This document shows, in pieces, positions 21,301 to 32,525 of a stretch of 58,492 bases of DNA. Within the stretch, counting starts at the first letter, position 1. Every line of letters starts with the position of its first letter. The DNA is taken from positions 83,446 to 141,937 of the forward strand of contig FJOG01000004.1 of the NCBI GenBank assembly GCA_900073065.1, given 5' to 3'. This DNA is from Phialocephala subalpina. Its lineage: Eukaryota > Ascomycota > Leotiomycetes > Helotiales > Mollisiaceae. The notes under the pieces were generated by a model that did not search any database, was not told the DNA's origin, and saw only the letters and a list, made by a program, of their open reading frames with translations. The position numbers and the translations under genes were made by a program.

Positions 21301-21449
21301 CCATCCAGCTACTTTTCGAGAAGGGGGCCGATGTTAACTCGAAGGCGAGCGACGGACAAACGCCGCTATACTTAGCCTCTAAGAATAAGCATCTCGAGAT
21401 CGTCCAACTACTACTCGAGAAAGGGGCCGATGTGAATACGGCTACTTGA
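18374..21449 (+). CDS. STAND/NLR protein: Helo-like N-domain, NACHT, ankyrin repeats
   Basis: Six exons fit by phase: 18374-18813, 18881-18936, 19047-19301, 19364-19388, 19439-20011, 20069-21449, giving 909 aa. The N-terminus (MAELGVAVSVVGIISFGIG, then a helical region) matches the fungal N-terminal domain of STAND proteins (Helo-like). The linker reads WLSPVNFWLKQED and GTGKWLLEHPDFLEW. The NACHT domain has P-loop GSPGVGKT (built across an intron), Walker B VVIDALDECID, sensor LLYTSRD and AEGIFLAAQ. The C-terminus has ankyrin repeats, six of them almost identical. The TGA at 21447-21449 falls inside a repeat unit, and ankyrin-like sequence continues in frame after it, so the natural C-terminus may have been longer. 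Such proteins are linked to self/non-self recognition and cell death; the ligand is unknown. Confidence 0.82.
20829..21437 (+). repeat. Near-identical 99-bp ankyrin repeat array
   Basis: Six 33-residue units of the form GADVNSKASDGRTPLHLAS... follow each other with very few changes, at both protein and DNA level. Units 3-4 and 5-6 are nearly the same, so a 198-bp double unit was probably copied. This is expected of repeats kept alike by unequal crossing-over, as known for high-identity repeats in fungal NLRs. Confidence 0.85.
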
Positions 21450-22630
21450 AATAGAACGACGCCGCTGCACTCGGCCTCTAAGATAAAACGTGTCGAGGTC
21501 GTGAAGCTGCTAGCTACTGCACAAAAAGGGGGCTGATATAGCGGCGGCTAACAAGCATGTCAACATTGTCAAGGAGTGGTAGTATGTTGTGATGAAGGCT
21601 TTGGCCGATCACAATCTTGAGAGCTTCCTCAAGGAGTGCATGGGAATTCGACCGAACAATTCAACATCATGGAATCAATTCTGGGCGATGAGAAGGAACC
21701 TCTTTTACTGGATGGGTTACTTCGCGGTGGCTATGAAATACCTTCACGACAACAACATTCGCTACCGCGACATCAAACCTCAGAACATTCTTGTTCATGG
21801 TTGCGATATTCTACTTACAGACTTTGGGACCTCCTTTAAATTTCGCCGAGAGCACAATACTCACTTGCACGTCGACTCGAGGAACCGAGAAGTACTAACC
21901 TCCCGAGGCCAACGGTAACATCAGACATAGCCGACGTGGCGATATCTTTTCGCTCGGATGCGTTTTCTTTGAAATGGCCGAGGAAACGTCGAGGCCGGTC
22001 CTCAAGGTCCCATTCCCTCAAGTCACAGGCACTTACGCTTCTTGTGTACCTATTGCCGAGTTTCGCGGCCGCCTTTCCAATGGTGTCGAAGAGCATTTTT
22101 TACTTGTGAAACGTCTCCCAGAAGAATTTCGCTTCAACAACCTTATCACGGCACTTACCTATCGTGGCTCAAATGCTCGACCCAGACCCAGACAAACGCT
22201 GTGATGCAGGATCGCTGGTTTTGCGGATAGCTGAAGCATTTTCTGCACATGGCTTCGTCAGCACCGGATGCTGTGAGCTTGTCACGGTTTCCCCCGGTCA
22301 CACTTCACGAGAGGGAAATCTCGACCTAGCAAGCAACAATCATCCTCTGCTGTGCGACCTTAGCGGCAATCATTGACAGATTTCTTTTTGGCTGTGTCCG
22401 GATGATGGTGTGCCGCTATTTGATTCATAAGTAGGTTGCAGAGGCGTTTATCGATGGAGTTATCCCGATACCAGGATAGGCAGTCAAATCAGGAGGTAGT
22501 CACTTTCAAAGGGGCTTTCACACCAGGATCAACTGCATAAGGATGCTATCGTTTTTGGGAAAGAGTGTATGCAGCTGGGAGAGCATGTCTTAGGTCCAGA
22601 TCATCCCTTAACATCTTCTTCACACGTGGT
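21450..22630 (+). pseudogene. Degraded protein kinase-TPR gene joined to the ankyrin array
   Basis: After the TGA, one more broken ankyrin unit runs into KHVNIVKEW, a TAG at 21580-21582, and YVVMKALADHNLESFLKE, a kinase hinge. The catalytic loop is YRDIKPQNIL (His of HRD replaced by Tyr) and the DFG motif is TDFGTSF. Frame changes and a TAA (21896-21898) follow within the activation segment (TRGTEKY-stop-PPEA), then GDIFSLGCVFFEMAE and, in another frame, MLDPDPDKR. At about 22525-22610 a TPR fragment (MQLGEHVLGPDHPLT) remains. The glycine loop and catalytic Lys of the N-lobe are absent. Kinase-TPR proteins occur in many Pezizomycotina. This copy cannot be functional. Confidence 0.72.
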
Positions 22631-23121
22631 TTCGAATCAGTAGGTGTGCCTCATGGTCGGGCCGCCAATCATGACCCCGGCAGTTCGATTTCTGAGTTTT
22701 GTGTCCGCGTCCCAGCACGTGCCAGCTTGCTGACACCTGCCCTGACTATATCACGGCCTGGCGCTAAATCACGTGGTTAAAGCTCTACGCCCGAGCGCAG
22801 CGAGCTGCAAGGACCTCGTCAATCAATTCAATCTCGGAACTTTTCTCTACCACCTCCGAGCTGATACCCGCTGTGGGACCCAGAGCCTTATCCCAGCTAC
22901 GTGAGATTCACAGAATCCTTCTTCCCATCTACGCCCCCGGTCGAAACCTCGACCCGAGCCCCATTCCAATTGCAACTGCTATCTAATACGACCACCCGGC
23001 GCAGCCCAGTTCGCATGGCCACATCACACACTAGACCATAACTAACAATCAAGTGTTCTTCAGGATTGCCGGCTGTTTTGTCCTTATCCGCCTAATATAT
23101 CTCTTCAACGGACTTTACACG
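22631..23121. other. Upstream region of HET-NACHT gene 2
   Basis: About 490 bases with C-rich tracts (22860-23000) and no supported frame. It presumably contains the promoter of the next gene. Confidence 0.45.
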
Positions 23122-26100
23122 ATGCGCCTTTTGAAATTTGACAGTCGTGGTGAACTTGCCTTGACCAAGAATTTCGACGAGAAGAACGTTCCGTCCTACG
23201 CAATACTTTCCCATACTTGGGGAGCTAATGAAGATGAGGTTACTTTCAAAGATCTAGAAAATGGATGTGGCAAGGTCAAGGCTGGTTATGATAAGCTTTT
23301 GTTCTGTGGCGAACAAGCTAGAAGGGATGGTCTTCAATATTTCTTGGTAGACACATGCTGCATCGATAAAGCAAACTATACGGAGCTCTCAGAAGCCATT
23401 ACCTCGATGTTTCGCTGGTACCGCGATTCAGTCAAGTGCTATGTGTACCTGTCGGACGTTCCAGATTGCAACGAGGAAACTAACCAGACTAAGCAGACGT
23501 GGAAATCAGTCTGGGGGAAAAGCGGACTGTTCAGAAGACGTATAGTCCCTGTCCGCCACGAGGATAAAAAACAGACTGAGCAGACGTGGGAATCTGCCTT
23601 TCGAAAAAGCAGATGGTTTACACGGGGCTGGACGCTTCAAGAACTGGTTGCTCCAAGATCAGTCGAGTTTTTTTCATGGAAAGGACATTACTTAGGCAAC
23701 AAGAACACCCTCGAGCGATGGGTTCACGAGATAACGGAAATCCCTATCGAGGCTCTCCGCGGAGCCCCCCTGTCTCGATTCAGCGTCCATGAGCGGATGC
23801 GATGGGCAGAGAATCGCAAGACCTAAAAAGAAGAGGATAAGGCTTATTGTCTTCTGGGGATTTTTAACATCTTTATGGCTCTTATATATGGTGATGGAGA
23901 AAACGCTTTCGTCCGGCTTGAAGCAGAAATCGCTAAGTCTTCGAGGAGTAAGTCGTTCCATTCACCACTGGTGCTTTCCTGGTTGCTATAAACTTCGGCC
24001 TAATGCCTAATTCTAGACCACGAGTTGGCTCGCGTGCGGGAATGCATACCTTGTCTCCCGTATCGGGACCGTCATCGTGGCCTTCAGCTACACCGGATGG
24101 AGGGCGTTGGGCAATGGATTCTCAAAACGCCACAGTTTGTAAGTTGGAGAGATGGAAGCGCGAACTCGGCAACACTATGGTGTAATGGCCAGCCCGGAGC
24201 TGGTAAGACATATCTTGCGTACGTCTGAGTAACACCCTCCACGAAGTCATGCACCGTGACTGACTTGGCTTGAAGTTCCGTTATTATCGACCACCTGGAG
24301 GACCGTGCTTCACAAAACAACAATAATAAGGTCCTTTTCTTTTATTTTGACTACAAGCAACAATCGGAACAGACGCCTCTGATGATCCCGCAGACCCTCC
24401 TCAGTCAACTACCGTCAACGTTTCCCAGGCTGCCCTCTGCTGCGCTTGACCTCCAGAGCAACATGGCTCTGGGGAAAGGCCTACCAAGCTGGACGGATCT
24501 CAAGAGAGTGTTTTTGGATCTTTGCAACAGTTCGGCCCGAGTCTATGTTGTTTTCGATGCACCGGATGAATGCGATAAGAACACCAATCGCGGCCAAATT
24601 CTGGAGTTTCTCAAAGAATTAATGGAATCTCCAGTCCGAACACTAATCACAAGTCGACCATATCCGCCAGATGTCCATAAGCTGCTAAGTGGATGTAGTC
24701 AAGTTCTCGTCGAGGCGTCCGATGCAGACGTCAGATCTTATGTTCTTGAGCAGATCGGACAATCTGATTTGTTAGCTGCTAATGTTATTGATGATGAGCT
24801 CCGGGAAAAGATTACCCCTTCAATTGTTCCAAAATCCGAAGGGATGTACGTATCCTGCCACGTTCGAACACTCTTGTTAGCTACTTTTTGCGGATCTGAC
24901 GAGCACAGGCTTCTCCTCCCGGCGCTGCAAATAGAAAACATCCTCAGCCAAACCAACAAGACCGAAGTATGCGACGCCCTGGAGACTCTGCCTACCACCT
25001 TAGCAGACAGTCTTGACTTGACACTAGAAAGGATCAAGTTGCAAAGCAAACACAGCAAGACAAGAGCAAAGCTCGCCTTGAGTGTTCTGATGTGGCTCTC
25101 GACTGTGAGACGAGCGCTCACCGTACAAGAGCTGCAACATGCGATTGCAACCAAACCGGGCTTGTACCATCTTGACGACCTCACGGATCCCCGATTTTTT
25201 GTTGATTGTTGCTTTGGGCTGGTTGTCGTCGACCAGGAAACATCAATCGTACGACTAGTTCACTTTTCTATAAATGAACACTTGCAGAGTCGGAAGAGTG
25301 AGCTTTTCCCAGAAGCAGATGCAGCTCTTGCGGCAACTTGCTTAAAGTATCTCCTCTTGACTTCGACCTCAGGTTCCGCGCCGGAAGTCGATAGTGTGGA
25401 TATCCAGGCAGTTTGCCAGGAATGGCGGCTCATAAGATATGCCGCCGATCAATGGGGATTCCACGCAGCCTCCAGATTTGATGCCAATATATACGAAAAA
25501 GTTGTTCAATTTTGTTCTTCTAGGTCGGCTACTAAATTATGGATCCTCTGTCTGGAAGAAAGACTGGCTCAACTTGGACCTTACAAAGAGGAAAGCTGGC
25601 AGTGCGTGATGAAACAGATCAAACCAGGCTTTTCATTGCTGCATATAGCAGCTGTGTACGGAATCGACAAGTTTGCGGAGGAGTGCATCAAGGATGATTC
25701 CTATGATGTCAGTCAAACAGATTCCCAGGGGGTCACTCCATTGAGGATAGCAGCTGGCACGGGGAATAATCGAGTGGCAGAGATGCTTATTTCAGCTAAC
25801 CGCAATACGTCCGTGAATGCTGCCGATCTAAATTGGAAAACCGCTCTAGGACACGCCGCAAAAGAAGGACAAACAGAGGTGGTGAAAACTCTCCTCAATT
25901 CCCCCGCTCAGATCGACGTCAATATCGGTGGCCCTTTGGTCCATGCCTGTTGCACCATATGGTGTCTCAAAACAGAGGTTGTGGACTTGTTACTGGACCG
26001 ACCGGATCTTGATCCTAATCCTAATCCTCTTGATTATGACTGCGAGCCCTGGTTTGGTATGGCAAGAAGCTGGGAACCAGCTCTCCTCGCCAAGTTGCTT

Positions 26101-27591
26101 GCGAAACCATCGTTCGACCCGTGGCGTTGGCGATCGCCGACCAAGCAAATGCGTGACTTCTGGAAACGTGTTGCGGAAACCGACAATGACCCGGAGTGTT
26201 CGGGGTCGGGCCTCTCAGGAGTCCCAGGTTTTGCTATCGTAAGGATGCTTGAACTCGATGAAAGGTTCCGCTTTTCAGGTTTGAGCGCGCTTCAACTCCT
26301 CTGGCCCCCGCTTTATTTTGCCAACACGAACCACACGAGCGAGAAAATTGAAGAAGTTGACTGGATGACTTTATGGACTTTTGGCTGGCGACCCACCTTA
26401 CGTGAATTCCTCTCTGCGAATAATATTTCGCTGACTTTTGTCGACTCGAAACGCAGAGGATTTGTTCACTATCTAGCGCTGATGGGTTTCGAAGACTATC
26501 TTCGCTTCTCAATACGGTAAGAACTACCCGTGAATGACGCTGATTATGTTGGGAAGACACCCCTTCACCTTGCAGCTGTTAAAGGTCAGCTAGGAGCGGT
26601 ACGAATTCTTCTTGAGGCAGGTGCGCAACCCACGTTGTCTTGCAAATGTGGCCAGACAGCCCTCCACTACGCAGCTGAAAGCGGTAGCTTGCCGGTTACA
26701 AAATTGTTGCTAGAAATGGGAGCTGACTATAACGTCCGTGATCACTTGGGCAACACTGTTCTCCATATGGCAGCTACGGCGAACGGCGGCCGCGATGTCG
26801 TTGACCTCCTTCTACAATTGGGTCTGCCTATCGATGCCATGAACACAATCGGATGGACCGCTCTGATGGAAGCCGTGTACTGCAGACGTGAAGATCTATG
26901 CCGAGTACTTCTTGATTACGGCGCGAACCCGAATACCGGTGAATTGACATGTCTCTCCCAGGCTCTATGTTCATTCGATAAGGGCATGATCGGTCTATTA
27001 CTCGGATACACCGATATTAATCCGCTCCAACTGGACATGTACGGAAGGAGTGTATACGACTTCCTTAGCCAATACCCGCCCACCACTGCTGAAAACCTGG
27101 GAATTGCTGGCCCAATTCAACCCACCACATACGCACAGACGCTACCTGTTGTGGGGAGGAGACTCATCGTCCATTTCCTTAGAGAGAGACTGGACATTAT
27201 GATATCATGCAGCGATGCAATCAAGGCAGATTACTGTAATCGAGCTGGCTTCCAGCTGCTTTTGCTGGGCGATGACGCTTCTGCATGCACTATGTTTGAG
27301 ATGAAGGCCGACCCAAGGTCAAAAAGTGGAACACCGTTCTTCCCGAACTTTAGTTACGAAAACTGCTTCGCGAATGAAGGGCCTCTATTTAAGTGTAGGA
27401 CTTGCCCTTCGGTGGATCTATGCATCAAATGCCGCGAATACAGGAAACCAGGAGAGGATAAAGTGCCGCACTGCCGTGGCCACCAGTTTCTCCAATACCC
27501 ATCTCCAGGATGGAGTCGCTTGCCAAAGAGAATAGTCAATTCTCAGGGTCAGACCTTGGACGAATTCTTGCTTGCTCTGAAGGAGAAATAG
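23122..27591 (+). pseudogene. HET-NACHT-ankyrin-ZZ gene with two in-frame stops
   Basis: Exons 23122-23947, 24017-24218, 24276-24845 and 24909-27591 fit by phase (introns 69, 57 and 63 nt). Order: HET domain (MRLLKFD, YAILSHTWGANEDEVTF, LVDTCCIDKANYTELSEAI, SRWFTRGWTLQELVAP); NACHT with P-loop GQPGAGKT and a Walker B variant VVFDAPDECDK; a winged-helix part ending LVHFSINEHL; ankyrin repeats; and a C-terminal ZZ-like zinc finger (FKCRTCPSVDLCIKC, then HCRGHQF), whose first Cys pair is reduced to one Cys. A TAA at 23824-23826 cuts the HET domain just before KEEDKAYCLLGIF, and a TAA at 26518-26520 separates the main frame from the terminal ankyrins in the same frame. Both could come from CAA. 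The rest looks conserved, so inactivation is recent or the parts are made separately. Confidence 0.78.
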
Positions 27592-28882
27592 TCGGCAGAT
27601 ATATAGAAAATGAATGCTCTTCGCCACGACGTTGTATAATCGACCAGACCGGTGTAAGCCGCCCGTTCCATTCCTAGTCGAGATCAATAGCATTCACCAT
27701 TTATCCAAAATTCGCGTCTTTCCTATCTCTTGGTGCATTTGAGGAAGTCGAAAGGAACCACTCCCGATACTCAGCCACTGGCACGGGTCTCGCCGTAGGA
27801 GGGAAGCTTGGAGAAGGCGGTGCAGAGCACAGCTGCTCATCGACAACAGAAGTTGATTGATGCTTGTGCACGGTCTTGGACTGCACATTGCCTCTGTCTC
27901 ATAGGTATGGATAATGAGGGGTGGCTTGGTCCGACATCAAGGGGCAAGTAGATATAGGGTATTCTTTTCTCGACTTATGTATTCACTATGTGATCCATAG
28001 GACTAGTCTCAAGTTATGTGACACTTCCCTCTCTTAGTTAGTTGAGCTTTCGAATGTATCTCAAAGGTATTTCGAAGGGAGACCTTCAAATAAAACCCCC
28101 TTGTTTTAATAGAACTAAATTTACTCTCGTTTTAAATCGAGGCATGAATTGGCGAATAAGCCCTATACTTAGCCACTAAAGAGCTCCGTAGGAAACGAAT
28201 CGTTCAAAAGTATAATATTACCAAAGGATATATTTTTATTACTATAAAAAACGAGTATAATAAAATCTTTATTCCGAATTATTTAAAGTAGAATTATTAT
28301 ATTATAAATTGCTTTATTGCCTTTTCAAAACTAGGATTAAGAATAATAAACGAATATAATAAAACTATAATCAAATACTAAGAATAAAATATAATTTTAA
28401 TAATAATAAAAGAATAAATTTCAATAATTAAACTTTTACTCATGTTTATAATATTGAAAAAAACATAAGGATTTCGGGCTTAGTAATACTAGTATAGAAG
28501 TTTAAGGGCTAGATTCTAAGTATAGAATTTAAAGCGAAGATTTTAATTAGCTTCAATTCATTAATACTCCCGCTATAACACGCTATCGATAACTTTAAAT
28601 GGCGTTAACTTGTGGCGTCCTAAGCCCGAGGCTAAGATTCTGGAGGCTGAACTTTGTCGGGGCTCAATTTTAAATCTCAGTTCCCTATACTTGGAGGGAC
28701 TTCGACACACGAAATGCTCTAAGAGAACGAATTTGCAGAACGACCGGAACAGCACTACAGAAGAATCAACCCGTGCAGCAGAAAACGTGAAAATTATCAA
28801 AGAACAGAAGAAACTTGGACAATGTTTCGGCGGTCTATTAAAGATTAAGAACAGCAAAATCAGCAGACTCAACCACAGCGGC
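27592..28882. other. Intergenic region with a mildly AT-rich stretch
   Basis: About 1.3 kb with no supported gene. A short minus-strand frame at 27701-27886 (SAPPSPSFPPTARPVPVAEY) reads protein-like but cannot be assigned. From about 28090 to 28560 the sequence becomes strongly AT-rich without being pure AT, which suggests an old, partly RIP-affected remnant. Confidence 0.45.
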
Positions 28883-30208
28883 TCAAATCACCTCCTCGAA
28901 CACATCCTCGTCGTCGTTACCATGAGCAAACGCCTCCTCTGTGACATCTCCCTCGATAGTTCTCAACAGTATATCCTCCACCACCGAGCCCTCTTTCATT
29001 TGAATATCACCATCCTTATCAGTCAAATACCCCTCATCTTCTGCCTTCCCAGCACAAGGACATGGCCCCGCACTGCTCCAAACATTACACCCCGTCATCG
29101 GATCCTCAAATCCAAAGCTGCAAGTCTTCAAAGGACTGTTCGGCGGAATATCCACACCCATTGCAGCATCATAACTCTTCCTCCTCTTCGTGCAATACTC
29201 CGCTTGAACAATCTGCTCACCAAGGCCATCACAATCCGTACCCAGCGGTCCCAGATTCTCCATCCCTGCTACCATGTCTCCGTTCACTGGCGCCAACTCC
29301 AGCTCAGCGGGTAACTTCTTCTCTTCTTCACAGTCGATGGCATCAACAAACTCTTCATCCTCATCTTCATCCCTTATCTCCAACCTTGACTCAGGCCTCT
29401 CATGCTCACCCACCTCATCGTCGTCCTCATCGTCTTCTAGCGCATTTTCTCGTGCCCACCTCTCCTCCCACTCCCTCATCTCCCTCATTTGCTTCTCCCA
29501 CTCCCTCTCCGCCTTCCTCTCATTATGGCACTCAGACGGAAAATCGCAATCACGCCAACAATCTCTTCCTCCCTTCCACTTACCCATCCCCGCCCCATCC
29601 TTCCCTATCCCTCCAGACCTCGTCAATAATTTCCTCCTCCCCTCATATTTCAACATCCTAACTTCTCTTCTCCAAATATTACGTTTACTCTAACTAGCAT
29701 AATCAAATTCAGAGCGACAGCCACGAACCTTTTTCCCGCGACGAGAGGAACGTTTCTTCTTCGCCTTTTGGGCTTGGAGTTTGGCGATTATTTCTGCGCC
29801 GGATTTCCCTTCATCTGAAGAAAGACTTGAGAAGAATTCTTCTGCGCTGGTGGTGCTAGGAGATGGAGGTGGGGAGGGGAGAGAGCAGAAGAGATGGCCG
29901 TCTTCGAGACAGTGGCGTGTTACGCCGAGGCGGTAGATGGAGCAGCAGAGGTGGCAGCGCCAGATCCAGGGGTAGGGGGCGGGAGGTGCTGTTTTGAGGT
30001 ACTCCTTTGGGAGGGGTGGGGAGGGGATGATTGTTCGGAGATGGAGACGAAGTGGTGGAGTGAGTTGGGTGTTTGGTGATCGTGGAGATGTTGATTGTGG
30101 GGATATTGGTGGCGTTGGTGAGAGAGGCGAGGCTGGGGATAGTGGTGATTCGGACGTGTTATTCAGACGGGTTGGTGGTAAGGGGATACGCCAGGGCCGG
30201 GTAGGCAT
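28883..30208 (-). CDS. Conserved hypothetical protein, acidic, with Cys/His patch
   Basis: Probably two exons: 30208-29695 and 29657-28883, about 429 aa. The junction reads FDYA-RMLKYEG, but the intron implied (37 nt) is unusually short, so the exact splice sites are uncertain; GT-AG choices further upstream also exist. The N-terminal part is Pro/Ser-rich, then WIWRCHLCCSIYRLGVTRHC and LEDGHLFC form a possible metal-binding patch (Cys/His spacing like a small zinc finger). A basic stretch (AKKKRSSRRGKK) could be a nuclear signal. A charged coiled-coil-like region and an acidic C-terminus follow. I do not recognise a function. Upstream of 30208 the frame stays open, but the sequence there does not look coding. 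Confidence 0.6.
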
Positions 30209-31008
30209 TTTGGAGTTGTGGATTCCGAGTCGATCGTTTCTGAGTTGGAGGTGTAGCTGCTTTCGATGTCCGAGAGACAAAGAATGGCGCAGAGAATAAT
30301 GGTTAACGCGAAGATGGCAGCAAAGATATAGGTGAAAGCTATGAAGCTCGAGAGTCAATGAAGAGACGAGTAATCCTGATCCTCAGCTGTAGCCATCCTC
30401 ACGTCTATATTCTGTTGTCAGAATTATTCGGCGGATGCCTTGACTCCAAGAAAAGTAACTTGTGGGTGGTGAACAATCATTTTCTTTGTCGTCGGCGAAC
30501 TTTCTTTCAACCGCAACATCGCATTGGGCAAGAATGGGCGCGGACTGAACCAGGCTGCATTCAACAACAAAGAGAGCAAACATTGACCAGAACATCTGAC
30601 TTGGCCGGAGATGACCATAAGCAGGTTTCTGCAGCCTCGTGTCTAACCGACATCGAGTTGCACCTCGTCTCGTCTCACTTGAGATTCAGTATTGGATGAG
30701 CAATGACCCGTAACAAGCTCGATGAACCCGACGAACCCGACTGGAAGTAAATCTTTCATTGATCCGTAGTAGTACAACCGCCCGCCCACCTTCCTTCAGT
30801 GTTCAAAGCTTCAAGCTCCACAAGACGCGTAATGTCTTATCTCATCTCCATTCATACCCATAGCAAAGTATTCTGAAGCAAACCAGCAGAAAAGCACAAA
30901 ATATCCCCATACACCTTGATATCCACTCCTAATCCTCCTAAACCCATACCACGAAAGAAGAAAACCACGAGGGACTGATGCCTAAACTCAGATCATGCGA
31001 CCCAGCAT
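30209..31008. other. Intergenic region
   Basis: About 800 bases: promoter of the conserved hypothetical gene and 3' region of H2A.Z. A minus-strand frame near 30250-30345 encodes a hydrophobic stretch (FAAIFALTIILCAILCL) and could be an upstream membrane-anchor exon of the hypothetical gene, but no good splice link was found. Confidence 0.4.
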
Positions 31009-31877
31009 CTAAACCTCAATCTTGTTCTTCTTCTTCTGCTCAACCTTCAACAGCAGAGCTCTGTTGATGTGTGGAAGGACACCACCGAAGGCAATCGTCG
31101 CGCGGATGAGGGTATCGAGTTCTTCGTCTCCGCGGATGGCGAGTTGTAGGTGGCGGGGAGTGATACGCTTGACCTTGAGATCCTTGGCGGCGTTCTGCAG
31201 ATGTCAGTATGGGTTCGGATTAGGCAGAAAGATGGGATGACTCACTCCTGCAAGCTCGAGAACTTCAGCAGTCAGGTATTCGAGGACGGCAGTAACGTAG
31301 ACAGCGGCCTTGGCTCCAACTCGCATTTTGTTTTGGGTGTTGTTTTTGAGGAAACGCTTGACACGACCGCAGGGAAACTGAACACGGAAATGTTAGCATT
31401 TGCTTTGACTGTGTGATGCACTTGCTGCAGAGTCCGCAAAATCAAAGAATTCGAGGTCTGCATATGCGTGTCCCTCCCAGCCACCCCCGGACATCGATTT
31501 GTTGATTTCGAGTCGCGTCGCAGAACTCCAACTCGAAAAGTAGCGGAATCGCGGATTTGGAAGCTTTGCAGACATAAGATTGCATCGGCGCATCGAGTTT
31601 TCGTCCGTATTATTCCGTCGGAGTTGTTGTCCTGTTGTTTATCTCTTGATGACGCGACAAGGCGGGGTGTGTATATGGCATCCTCCAGTATCGATGCAGA
31701 CCTCGGAAATGTCCAGAAACGATGCGAATAGGTCGAATTTGCCCATAAAGATGTTTGCGCATTGCTTACCTGAAGTCCAGCCTTGCTAGAGTGACTTTGC
31801 TGCTTCTTTCCGCTGTCGGCACCGACCTTGCCTCCAGATGACTTGCCGCCAGATGATTTTCCCTTGCCTCCGGCCAT
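31009..31877 (-). CDS. Histone H2A.Z
   Basis: Three exons, all in phase 0: 31877-31770, 31377-31246 and 31194-31009, giving 141 aa. The N-tail ([17 protein letters not shown]) is the fungal H2A.Z tail with acetylatable lysines. The histone fold reads [39 protein letters not shown] and [18 protein letters not shown], and the C-terminus [16 protein letters not shown]. The residues that differ between H2A.Z and canonical H2A are of the Z type. It replaces H2A near promoters and is deposited by SWR1-type remodellers. Intron 1 is 392 nt, far longer than the other introns in the window, and may hold regulatory sequence. This is the most conserved gene here and marks a core chromosomal block. Confidence 0.97.
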
Positions 31878-32525
31878 TGTTGAACGCTGTTGGGGCAGTA
31901 ATAAGTTGGATGTTTCGATATTTCGGACGAAAAGTTGATGTTTCTTCGAGGATGTCGGAGTTGTGGTGTTGATGTTTGGTTAGCAGAAGGCGCGTTGCGA
32001 AGATATGCATCGTTCTGCTAGCGCCGATTGAACAGGCAGCCCAAGCGAGCCTCCCGAAGGGTGCAGAGCAGACAAAAGAGAGGCATTGAGAGTGGAAAAC
32101 CACGATGAATACTTGACCAGAACACTTGCAGAGTGTCTTGATGGAGAGGCCATGAAGCATGGATTCCACCAGTGCATCAAGCAAAGGACAAAAAGCAATA
32201 GTGGTAGAGAGAGAAAACAATATATGAGGGGGAAAGACAGCGACAGGAGGCTTGATGCTGTCGTGGCACAAGCAACTTTCACGCCAACACCATTTTGTTA
32301 GTGGATATCTTATCTGTGATAGATGTAGAATATGCCTCCAAGGAGACGGGGACGAGAAAGAGTTGTTATGTATTGAATGCGCTGTTGTGTATCGAAGAAG
32401 ACGTCAAGTTCAGGTATTTCAACGAAAGTTGGAGTGAGTGCCTAGTGGCCTTGCACGTGAAACTCGGGTCGGCGAGATGATTTTCCTTTTGCCTCAACTT
32501 CTTCCAAACATCGAGCGTCGGTGAA
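31878..32525. other. Upstream region of H2A.Z
   Basis: About 650 bases between the H2A.Z start and the stop of the next minus-strand gene; it should contain the H2A.Z promoter. No convincing frame or known element. Confidence 0.5.

Noticed and set aside
31378..31769. Extra exon inside H2A.Z intron 1
   Set aside because: The protein is complete without it and the flanking exons join in phase 0. Frames inside have no histone-like sequence.
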